From: Waterburya agarophytonicola KI4
GTDB lineage: Bacteria > Cyanobacteriota > Cyanobacteriia > Cyanobacteriales > Xenococcaceae
Direction of reading: 5' to 3'
NCBI RefSeq assembly: GCF_020640915.1
Contig: NZ_JADWDC010000014.1
Coordinates: 29,927 to 86,269 of the forward strand
DNA: 56,343 nucleotides
Positions 26,500 through 34,457 of the stretch are shown here, one piece after another. The notes below the pieces were generated by a model. It ran no database searches, had not been told where the DNA came from, and was given only the letters and a program-made list of their open reading frames with translations. The position numbers were made by a program, and so were the translations under genes. Positions within the stretch are counted from its first letter, which is position 1. Each line of letters starts with the position of its first letter.

Positions 26500-28167
26500 T
26501 TAATATTTTTTGATAGCTAGTATCCAGTTGAGAGAATCAAACTGAGAATCTTTAATCGTTTTTTCTAAAGGAATCTGCAAATCTTTAACAGCTTGAGAAT
26601 CCAGGAGTAAGTAAACATTGCGATCGTGCTGCCAACGGTCTTTCAAATCATCAGTTTTTTGCACTACGACTTGGCGATCGCTATAAAAATCTAAACTAGA
26701 CCGCTCCTGGACCATAGAAGTATAAATCACCTGATTTTCTGGAGTATGCTGACGAATCAACTCCGCAATTGGCTTAACTGGTTCGACGCTTTTTAACTCC
26801 CAAATCCAGTGGGGAGAAACCATCAATAAAAAAATTGAAACAAAAAGACCCCAAAATAAAAGCGGAATAAATTGCTTTTCTTGTTGGGCAAGGACAATGG
26901 CGGTAGCAGCAAAAGTAATCGCTAATGAACCGCAGACAAAGGGCAGATAAAAATCTATATAATTGCGAATGCCCCAGTGTAATCCTGCAAAAGCGGACAA
27001 TGCTGCCATTAAAGCAAAACTATAAGTCAACAATCGAGGATAATCTGCATAACTAGGCAAATTACGAATCAAATCTAATTGTATCCCCGCTACTAATGCC
27101 AAAGCTGGGTATATAAGTAAAATAGACCAATAATAATCCCAATTAAAAGTCAAAAAAATCAGAGTTAAATAAAAACCGATCCAAACTACTACCAGTTTGC
27201 CCCACCCCCAATGAACGTTGCGACTTGCCAATTTTAAACCAGCACCCGCTACCATGAACCACGGTACAATATACTGTAAGCTTTGAGTCAGAAAATATTG
27301 AAGAGATAAATTGGCATCCAAATTCCCAGCAGATATTGGACCCTCAATAGCATTTAACTCCAAGCCAGAGGAAGATTGACCTAAAAATAGACTGATAAAA
27401 CTCTCCGTACTTTGAAATTCATAATAATGAAACCACTGACAGATATACCATCCTAACCCAGGAGTTACTCCCAATATTAGTCCTCTCAGAAAATAAGGAG
27501 AAGTTAGCAGACGAGGAGTATCCCACCATAAAAATCCTCCTACAATCGCTAAAATCTGCAAACTAACGATTCCTTGAGTCAAACCGATCAACCCCAAACC
27601 TATTCCTGCAACTAAAGACCACTTGAGATCTCGGCGCGATCGCAAAATCGCCCAAATAGTCAGCAATTCAAAACAAAGCAACGGACCATCAGACATTGCC
27701 AAGCGACCAAAGCGAACTACGGGGAGACAAGTCAAATAGACTAACGCCGAACACAAAGCAGGAAAACGAGCGATAAAAATTTCGCGACCGATATTATAAA
27801 CGAATATTACAGAGCTAGCAGCTAATAAAGCCCCAGGCAAGCGGGTGGTAAACTCACTGACTCCCCCCAGCTTATAAGCGATCGCAATCAAGTCATGTAC
27901 CAATGGTGGTTGAGCCAAATATGGCTCGCCCCACAAAGTCGGAAAAATCCAGTTAGATAGGGCATCAGATCCTTGATAAATTTCTTTAGCTACTTGCGCG
28001 ACGGTCCCTTCATTAGAGTCTAACAAAGGCAAATTGCCCAAATTAACTAAAAACAAAATTAATGCTGCCAAAAATAGACTAGTAAAATAAAAACACTCAA
28101 GCCAAATTTCACTTTGGCGTAGTTTGTTGGGGGAACGTCTCCAGATAGATGTAGGATGGGATGGCAT
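26500..28167 (-). CDS. GT39-type membrane glycosyltransferase (ArnT/PMT-like)
   Basis: 555 residues with about 10-12 membrane segments. The first extracytoplasmic loop has LPLLDSNEGTVAQVAKEIYQ (acidic pair DSNE, the likely catalytic acid of the family) followed by LAQPPLVHDLIA. Such enzymes move a sugar from a lipid phosphate carrier to proteins or lipids on the outer face. The C-terminal soluble part has no recognised domain. Substrate unknown. It is convergent with the cyAbrB gene. Confidence 0.8.
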   Translation of the reverse strand: MPSHPTSIWRRSPNKLRQSEIWLECFYFTSLFLAALILFLVNLGNLPLLDSNEGTVAQVAKEIYQGSDALSNWIFPTLWGEPYLAQPPLVHDLIAIAYKLGGVSEFTTRLPGALLAASSVIFVYNIGREIFIARFPALCSALVYLTCLPVVRFGRLAMSDGPLLCFELLTIWAILRSRRDLKWSLVAGIGLGLIGLTQGIVSLQILAIVGGFLWWDTPRLLTSPYFLRGLILGVTPGLGWYICQWFHYYEFQSTESFISLFLGQSSSGLELNAIEGPISAGNLDANLSLQYFLTQSLQYIVPWFMVAGAGLKLASRNVHWGWGKLVVVWIGFYLTLIFLTFNWDYYWSILLIYPALALVAGIQLDLIRNLPSYADYPRLLTYSFALMAALSAFAGLHWGIRNYIDFYLPFVCGSLAITFAATAIVLAQQEKQFIPLLFWGLFVSIFLLMVSPHWIWELKSVEPVKPIAELIRQHTPENQVIYTSMVQERSSLDFYSDRQVVVQKTDDLKDRWQHDRNVYLLLDSQAVKDLQIPLEKTIKDSQFDSLNWILAIKKY

Positions 28168-28616
28168 AAGTTACGACAATACTAATTAGTGCAAATTATC
28201 TTTGTTTCCAATTTATGTGGTTAATGAAAATATAAATTTTGAAAGATGTTTTAAAAAATGTCGCTGGTATTTATTTGTTGTCTTAGATTGTAAATATATT
28301 TATCTTCATCAGTCTATCTCTTTCTGTTCCTAGAGAAACAACCATAATCAAAATACTAAGTAAAAAATATTGAGTAATTTCACTTCTGACTCAGATGTTA
28401 AAATATGACCGAAGCAAACAGCGATCGCATAGTTTGATGCCCGAAACTATTAGTCTATTGGATTCAAAATAAAATTTATAACTCGCCACAAATAGGCAAA
28501 ATAAAGTAGGTTAACTATTGTTAACTATTAACAAACTCAAAAGATTTGAAAAAACCATTTTCTTTCTTTGTTTGACTGCCAATCTGCGCTCGTAATGCTC
28601 ATCTTTTATACAGCTT
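28168..28616. other. 449-base divergent intergenic region
   Basis: Separates the divergent GT39 gene and the CPA1 antiporter gene, so both promoters must lie here. It is AT-rich and has one HIP1 site. Only very short open frames (25 codons or fewer) are present; no hairpin terminator or RNA is evident. Confidence 0.5.
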
Positions 28617-30539
28617 ATGGAAGGATCTTTTGAAATTACCCTACAAATAGTCATTGCCGTTCTTGCAGGTATTAGCGCACAAGTGGTGGCTGAATATTTT
28701 CAAGTCCCTAGCATTGTCTTTCTCTTGGTGTTTGGTATTTTATTGGGAGCAGACTCGTTAAACATACTTCATCCTCACGATCTTGGTATAGGGTTAGAAG
28801 TCTTAGTTGCCCTTTCTGTTGCCATTATTCTGTTTGAAGGAGGACTAAATCTAGAATTACGCGAACTGGGTAAAGTATCGGGTAGCTTGCGTAACCTAGT
28901 CACAATAGGAACGCTGATTACTCTAGTTGGTGGAGGGATGGCTGCCCATTGGTTGGCTGAATTTCCGTGGTCGATCGCTTTTCTCTATGCCTCTTTAGTC
29001 GTGGTCACAGGACCGACCGTTATTGGGCCTTTACTCAAGCAGGTCAGAGTAGATCGTCAGGTGGCAACTCTCCTAGAAGGAGAAGGTGTCTTAATAGACC
29101 CCGTTGGAGCAATTTTAGCGGTAGTGGTACTCAACACGATTCTCAACACTAACGCTGCACCGATAGATATTATGAGCGGATTAGTACTGCGTTTGGGAAT
29201 TGGCGCAGTAGTAGGAGGATTGGGAGGATGGTTATTAGGTTTATTCCTCAAAAAAGCTAACGAACTTTCAGAAGAATTAAAAAATCTCGTTGTTTTAGCT
29301 GCGGTATGGGGACTATTTGGTCTTTCTCAAAGCTTGCGTAGCGAATCGGGTCTAATGGCAACCGTGATTGCAGGAATTGTTCTCAAAGCTTCTGCTATTC
29401 CTGAAGAAAGATTATTGAAAAGATTCAAAGGTCAACTAACAGTACTTTGTGTTTCGGTCTTGTTTATTCTTTTAGCAGCGGATCTATCTATTGATAGTGT
29501 GTTTGCACTAGGTTGGGGTAGCGTGCTAGCAGTTTTTGTACTGATGGTCGTGGTCAGACCAATCAGTATTGCTGTTTGTACTTGGAATAGTGGCATGAAT
29601 TGGCGACAAAAAATATTTTTGGCTTGGATTGCTCCCAAAGGTATTGTTTCTGCCTCTGTAGCTTCTTTATTCGCTATTTTGCTCACCGAAAAAGGTATTA
29701 ATGGGGGAGATGCGATCAAAGCACTAGTTTTCCTCACTATTTTGATGACAGTCTTTTTCCAAGGATTAACGGCACGGTGGGTAGCAGGTTGGTTGCAGAT
29801 TACTTCTAGCGATGCCAAAGGTGCGGTGATTATTGGTTGTGACGCTTTAGGTCGCTTTATGGGGCGTTTGTTCCAGCAGTTGGGAGAGTCGGTCGTTATG
29901 ATTGACACCGATCCTGAAAACTGTAAAAAAGCGGAAGCAGATAATTTAAGTGTATTCCAAAGTAGCGCGCTCGATACCGAAGTTTTAGCCGAAGCGGGCA
30001 TAGAATCAATGGGAACATTTTTGGCTATGACCAATAATGGCGAAGTTAATTTAGTTCTAGCACAAAGAGCCGTGGAAGAATTTCAACCCCCTAGAGTATT
30101 GGCGGTATTTCCCCAGAATAGTTCGGCTGAAAGCAACAAAACCAAAGTAAATCAAGCACTAATTCCTCAGCTACAAATCAAAACTTGGAACAGCTATATT
30201 GATGATGGTCAAATCAAGCTGGGCTTAACGGTATTGAAAGAACCTGAATTTTCTTTTAAACTAGCCCATCTACAGGCATTAATTCGTGCAGGAGAAATGT
30301 TACCTTTATTAGTCAAGCGTAATGATAGTCTTCAGGTAGCAGTAGCCAAAGAAGAATGGCAAATTGGCGACGAAATTTATTATTTAGTTCACGACCCCAG
30401 ACCAAAGCTATTGAAGCGTTTATCGGGAGGAAATCAGTCTTCTCGTCTTCTTTTAGAAAAGCTTCCCGAAGTAGAAGAAATTCCTTTGGCTTCTCCCGTA
30501 ATCAAAAATCCTACTGAAGCCATAGAAAAATCTAATTAA
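28617..30539 (+). CDS. CPA1 family Na+/H+ (cation:proton) antiporter with TrkA-N domain
   Basis: 640 residues. About 12 membrane segments occupy residues 1-395, with GPTVIGPLLKQVRVDR and GVLIDPVGAILAVV, the latter containing the conserved Asp of the ion path. A cytoplasmic TrkA-N Rossmann domain follows (about 400-520; GCDALGRFMGRL..GESVVMIDTD), and a TrkA-C-like tail ends the protein. The Rossmann part may sense NAD(H) or nucleotides. Likely exports Na+ or K+ in exchange for protons. Confidence 0.9.
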   Translation: MEGSFEITLQIVIAVLAGISAQVVAEYFQVPSIVFLLVFGILLGADSLNILHPHDLGIGLEVLVALSVAIILFEGGLNLELRELGKVSGSLRNLVTIGTLITLVGGGMAAHWLAEFPWSIAFLYASLVVVTGPTVIGPLLKQVRVDRQVATLLEGEGVLIDPVGAILAVVVLNTILNTNAAPIDIMSGLVLRLGIGAVVGGLGGWLLGLFLKKANELSEELKNLVVLAAVWGLFGLSQSLRSESGLMATVIAGIVLKASAIPEERLLKRFKGQLTVLCVSVLFILLAADLSIDSVFALGWGSVLAVFVLMVVVRPISIAVCTWNSGMNWRQKIFLAWIAPKGIVSASVASLFAILLTEKGINGGDAIKALVFLTILMTVFFQGLTARWVAGWLQITSSDAKGAVIIGCDALGRFMGRLFQQLGESVVMIDTDPENCKKAEADNLSVFQSSALDTEVLAEAGIESMGTFLAMTNNGEVNLVLAQRAVEEFQPPRVLAVFPQNSSAESNKTKVNQALIPQLQIKTWNSYIDDGQIKLGLTVLKEPEFSFKLAHLQALIRAGEMLPLLVKRNDSLQVAVAKEEWQIGDEIYYLVHDPRPKLLKRLSGGNQSSRLLLEKLPEVEEIPLASPVIKNPTEAIEKSN

Positions 30540-30675
30540 AAGCCAGGTCATATAGTCACAAATTAGTTGTATTTAGATACATCGATCACGATTAATAGAT
30601 TGTTTGCAGAATCTGATTGAGATAGATCGCACTATCATATTAATAGAAATTTTAGTAAATAAAATATTGAGAACT

Positions 30676-30798
30676 ATGGACGTTAAGTTGATTTTGTTGA
30701 TTTTGACAGGAGTTTTTACTGTTGCTTGTCTGTTTTTTGGCACAAAAGGTGGCTACTATGACACCGATAAATACGATGGCAATGGTTCGGCACATTAA
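30676..30798 (+). CDS. ndhP: NdhP-like small membrane protein (NDH-1 subunit candidate)
   Basis: 40 residues from ATG 30676; upstream in-frame starts add an unlikely hydrophobic leader. One membrane helix (about 3-20, KLILLILTGVFTVACLFF) is followed by GTKGGYYDTDKYDGNGSAH. Size, helix and the C-terminal GYYDTDKY..NGSAH pattern match my recollection of NdhP, a small subunit that stabilises cyanobacterial NDH-1. The assignment relies on memory of a short family, so the symbol is tentative. Confidence 0.5.
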   Translation: MDVKLILLILTGVFTVACLFFGTKGGYYDTDKYDGNGSAH

Positions 30799-30954
30799 AA
30801 CAATAGTTATTTAAAGATAGATAACTAAACTTAACTTCTCTTTAGATTGAAGAGAATTTTGTCACCTCCGTAATTTAAGATCTTGATTGAAGCACTAAAT
30901 ATTAGTGATTAGTGTTGAAAGTTTGTTTGAAGCTGGGAGATCGGGGGGGACTAT

Positions 30955-32604
30955 ATGAAAACAAGACAGGGACAAACTGGATCTATTTCCCTGCCTTTGT
31001 CCTGTTTTGTATACGCAGCGGGTCATGAAGATGAAGGTGTATGTTTGCTACTGCATATTGGTAAATATCGAATTCTGCTCGATTGCGGTCTAGCCGATCT
31101 AGGAGATTTGTCAGAAAGAAACAAGTCGCCAGCAGATATTGTTGTTTGTTCTCACGCCCACGAAGATCATTGTCGCAGTTTATGGCAATTACATCGTAAT
31201 TTTCCTGAGTTACCAATTTATGTTAGTGAAGTGACATCAAAGTTGCTGCCATTTTACTGGGTTGATGACCCTAGTTTGGAAAATCTAGATTGGTGTCAAA
31301 CTTTACCTTGGCGATCGCCAATTGATATTGCTCCCGATTTGCAGATAGAAATAGTACCTGCGGGACATTTACCAGGAGCAGCAGCAATTATTATTACCTA
31401 TAGAACGACCGAGCGTAGCTATAAGGTAATGTATACAGGAGATTTTTCTGTTTCCAACTTTCAGCTAGTAGAAGGCATGTCGATTGAAAATCTCCGAGGA
31501 ATATCCCCCGATGTGCTGATTTTAGAGGGCAGTTACGGTACGGTGCGCCATCCCCATCGTCGCCTGCAAGAAAAACAATTGATGGAGCGAATCGATCGCG
31601 CTTTATCTCAAGGAAAGAATGTTTTACTTCCCGTACCTCCTATTGGTTTGGGACAAGAAATACTCAAGCTGTTGCGTTCTCATCATCAGTTTACAGGGCG
31701 AGATTTAGATATATGGGTAGATGAATCGGTTGCAGTTACTTGCGATCTGTATTTAGAGCTTTTGCCTCAGTTTCCTTTGCCCGTACAGAATTTTGCCAAA
31801 CATCAACCTTTGTTTTGGGACGAACGAATTTGTCCTCGTATGCGGCGGCTTAACAATGGAGAGAGATCCCTAGGAAACCAAAATCAGGGAGTATTTTTAG
31901 TAGATTATCAAAGCGATCTCTGGCAATATTTAACTGGGGAAACTGAATGTTTGGTTTTGCTGGCAGAACATCCTCAAGAGTATTTGCATCCAGATTCGCC
32001 AAGATTAGATTTAATCCAGAATCTGTCTTATGTAACAATTGAGACGTATTTGCTGGCAGAACATAGCGATGGACGCAACACTACTCAGTTGATTCATAAT
32101 TTGCGACCACAGCACGTTATTTTTGTTCACGGTTCTTTAAGTTACCTTTTAGAGTTAGCCAGCTTAGAAGAGCTGAGAAACCGCTATCAAATACATTCTC
32201 CTGTGGGGGGAATACTTGTAGAATTGCCTATCGGCGATCGCTTTGTTCAACCCCAAGCTCCTCAACCCGTTTATTACGAAGGAGAACTCAACGAAATCGG
32301 TTCGGCGATCGCTATAAACTTACCATATGACATTAGCAGCGATCCTCGTTGGCAAAATATTGCCGATACGGGAATTATTCAAGCTCATTGGCAAGGAGAC
32401 GAATTAGTAGTCAGGGGTGTATCTCAACGAGAATTATTAAATGTCAATAGTCAAGCAAGAATATCATCAGACCTAGACTGCTGCAATCGCTGTCAATATT
32501 ACAGAGATCGACGTTGTTGGAATCGGGCTTCTCCTTTATGTGGATTTAAAGTAATTCCTGAAGGTTATTGTCCTGTTTTTGAAGCTATGGAAGAAAAAAG
32601 TTAA
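30955..32604 (+). CDS. Metallo-beta-lactamase fold hydrolase with C-terminal Cys cluster
   Basis: 549 residues. The MBL domain has CSHAHEDHC (65-73), the HxHxDH metal motif, and later GHLPGAAAI and TGDFSV metal-site segments. An insert (about 200-360) contains LILEGSYGTVRHPH, resembling beta-CASP nucleases, and HVIFVHGSLSY gives a late His. A C-terminal tail has six to seven Cys (CCNRCQYYRDRRCWN..CGF..YCPVF), possibly binding zinc or a cluster. An RNA-processing nuclease of the CPSF type is the best guess. The convergent gene begins 10 bases after the stop. Confidence 0.75.
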   Translation: MKTRQGQTGSISLPLSCFVYAAGHEDEGVCLLLHIGKYRILLDCGLADLGDLSERNKSPADIVVCSHAHEDHCRSLWQLHRNFPELPIYVSEVTSKLLPFYWVDDPSLENLDWCQTLPWRSPIDIAPDLQIEIVPAGHLPGAAAIIITYRTTERSYKVMYTGDFSVSNFQLVEGMSIENLRGISPDVLILEGSYGTVRHPHRRLQEKQLMERIDRALSQGKNVLLPVPPIGLGQEILKLLRSHHQFTGRDLDIWVDESVAVTCDLYLELLPQFPLPVQNFAKHQPLFWDERICPRMRRLNNGERSLGNQNQGVFLVDYQSDLWQYLTGETECLVLLAEHPQEYLHPDSPRLDLIQNLSYVTIETYLLAEHSDGRNTTQLIHNLRPQHVIFVHGSLSYLLELASLEELRNRYQIHSPVGGILVELPIGDRFVQPQAPQPVYYEGELNEIGSAIAINLPYDISSDPRWQNIADTGIIQAHWQGDELVVRGVSQRELLNVNSQARISSDLDCCNRCQYYRDRRCWNRASPLCGFKVIPEGYCPVFEAMEEKS

Positions 32605-32614
32605 AACTAAACTT

Positions 32615-32926
32615 TTAATCCCGATCGTGTTCGGGAGATTGAGGCTGAATTTGTTCTGCTTCTGGACAGTCTTCAGAAACTATAATTTCGCTATTAGTTT
32701 TAGATACTGATGCTAGTTTTTGGGTAACAGCACCAATACTTTCCAAGCGTACCATTTCTTCCCAGGAACTAACTTCATCATCTTCTTCTGTTTCATAGCG
32801 GATAGTGACAATATCCCCCTCGAAATCAACAATACAACCTCCTTCAATCCAACGTTGTTGATCCCGCAAGTAAATACAAACTTCGCGACCATCTTGACAG
32901 AGTTGATAAATCTTGCGGTGTAGCAT
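32615..32926 (-). CDS. Conserved cyanobacterial protein of unknown function (DUF6679-like)
   Basis: 103 residues from ATG 32926, chosen because AGGAG lies 6-7 bases upstream (CAGGAGAAACCC then ATG); an upstream in-frame start at 32944 lacks this. The N-terminal half is a compact beta-rich domain (REVCIYLRDQQRWIEGG, GDIVTIRYET, WEEMVRLESIG), and the tail is acidic and disordered. I recall this pattern from a family restricted to cyanobacteria. No function known. Confidence 0.75.
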   Translation of the reverse strand: MLHRKIYQLCQDGREVCIYLRDQQRWIEGGCIVDFEGDIVTIRYETEEDDEVSSWEEMVRLESIGAVTQKLASVSKTNSEIIVSEDCPEAEQIQPQSPEHDRD

Positions 32927-33072
32927 GGGTTTCTCCTGTTGCAAGTAACTCCTAAAACTTTACAGTATCTATTATTGCCATTTTGGCACTATGACACAAG
33001 AGTCAATTTTTCTTTTCTGATAACCGAATCCTAGCAAATTACTCGATAATTTTTCGGCATCATTGATCGCTC

Positions 33073-33897
33073 TTAATTGGGACTGGGTTGACTTTCTAAA
33101 TATTGCAAAAATTCTAACAATTGTTCGTCCGTCAAGTAAAGGCGACTGAGCTTTCCATAGTGACTTTTAAGAAAATCTTGTCCATATTCTTTAGTCCAAC
33201 CCAATCTTTTGATTTCAATATCGGTTTTTTGCTTTATTTGGTGAAATTTAGCAGAATTTACTATTTTTACACTTTCAGTCGTGGTGGTTAAATTAGGATT
33301 GGGAGCATAAGTTTCCGTCGCAACGTTGCTCGATCTAGTTTCTGTATTAGCAGTTCCCTCAAATAAGTTACCTCCTCTAGATTCTTGGGGTGATCGCATT
33401 GTTTTTTCCTGAGAGACTTCTGACTCTGGAATTGATGGAGATGGTACAGGTTCGTTTGTAGAAGAGGTAGATTCGACTTCCCCTGAAAAATCATCAGAAT
33501 GAATGATAAGTTCTGTTTCGAAGGCATTGTTGCGGTCTTCTACAAGATCGTTATTCTTACCATAGCTATGACTAGGGATTTCAAAAGGTTCTCCTATAGC
33601 AGGAACAGGGGGTGAATTTCTGGATGCAGCAAAACTGGGAGTAACCTTGGTCGTGGAAGTCAAATCAGTTTGACTCGTTGTCCCATGACTGTCTAAAATC
33701 AACGTTGCGATCGCTCTTTCTCTGGCTTTATCTTCGGCTGTTTCTACTCGGTCTGTTCCAGCTAAACCAGTAGCCAAAGTAACATTTTTTACTACGATTG
33801 AGACTCGAACGATATAAATTCCTCGGTCAATATCGATTAGTTCGCTAACTAGACTTCCTTGGGGATATAGTTGACGAAATTTACCTAACATCATCAT
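33073..33897 (-). CDS. Hypothetical protein with conserved ends and a disordered middle
   Basis: 274 residues. The N-terminal 70 residues (GKFRQLYPQGSLVSELIDI ... TGLAGTDRVETAEDKARERA) look like a small alpha/beta domain reminiscent of dsRNA-binding or Rad52-like folds. The middle (about 75-200) is rich in Ser, Thr, Pro, Glu and lacks structure. The last 60 residues (KQKTDIEIKRLGWTKEYGQ then LTDEQLLEFLQYLES) form a helical domain. Function unknown; a nucleic-acid role would be inference. Starts at the first of three adjacent ATGs. Confidence 0.65.
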   Translation of the reverse strand: MMMLGKFRQLYPQGSLVSELIDIDRGIYIVRVSIVVKNVTLATGLAGTDRVETAEDKARERAIATLILDSHGTTSQTDLTSTTKVTPSFAASRNSPPVPAIGEPFEIPSHSYGKNNDLVEDRNNAFETELIIHSDDFSGEVESTSSTNEPVPSPSIPESEVSQEKTMRSPQESRGGNLFEGTANTETRSSNVATETYAPNPNLTTTTESVKIVNSAKFHQIKQKTDIEIKRLGWTKEYGQDFLKSHYGKLSRLYLTDEQLLEFLQYLESQPSPN

Positions 33898-34139
33898 AAT
33901 TTAATTTATTTTTTAGTTTAAATACTAATATGAAGCTACTGTTTATTTCTTTTAGTAAAAAAGAAATTTGCCAATAAGCATTGAGAATTTACAATAGATC
34001 TGAATTGGTTATAAATTAACTCGTAGTTTTGTGAAAGTTAAATTCACCATCAATTTATCGATCGGCACGAGAGGAGATAACTAGGCTACAAAATTTTAAA
34101 ACATATAGTCAGTAGATTCTATTGTTTTTCTCAAGCTTG

Positions 34140-34330
34140 TAGAGTCCCCCACCCTCAAAGTTACACTGTCATAAAACGAAAGTAAGATGACAGTTAGTCG
34201 GAATGCTGCATCAACCTCGCAACCGTAATAACATCAACATAAATGCAGAGCAGAAGCTTGGCAATCTTCATATCGTTATTTTACCTCTGTTGTGCAGTGC
34301 AGCTCTTAATTCCGATTGAGGGGACACCAA
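34140..34330 (+). ncRNA. Structured RNA candidate, possible 6S RNA (ssaA)
   Basis: GTCCCC (34144-34149) pairs with GGGGAC (34320-34325), closing a segment of 182 bases, similar to cyanobacterial 6S RNA (about 185). Inside, ACTGTCAT/ATGACAGT makes a perfect side hairpin, and TCGGAAT (from 34199) pairs with ATTCCGA (near 34310), followed inwards by GCTGCA/TGCAGC. The long interrupted rod with a side hairpin in a bubble is 6S-like. There is no reading frame. The strand is assumed plus; no promoter was confirmed. Confidence 0.5.
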
Positions 34331-34457
34331 AATCGCTAAACAGGTAGTTTCCGTCGTAAAACATCCTAACGTGCAATATAGATCTTACGAGTTACTATAG
34401 TCATCTTCGCTTCTGTCGTCTATTACTAAATTAAAATTGGATAAGGATAATTTTTAG

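Noticed and set aside
29432-30034. 200-codon minus-strand frame inside the CPA1 antiporter gene
   Set aside because: Antisense shadow of a gene with clear membrane and TrkA-N motifs.
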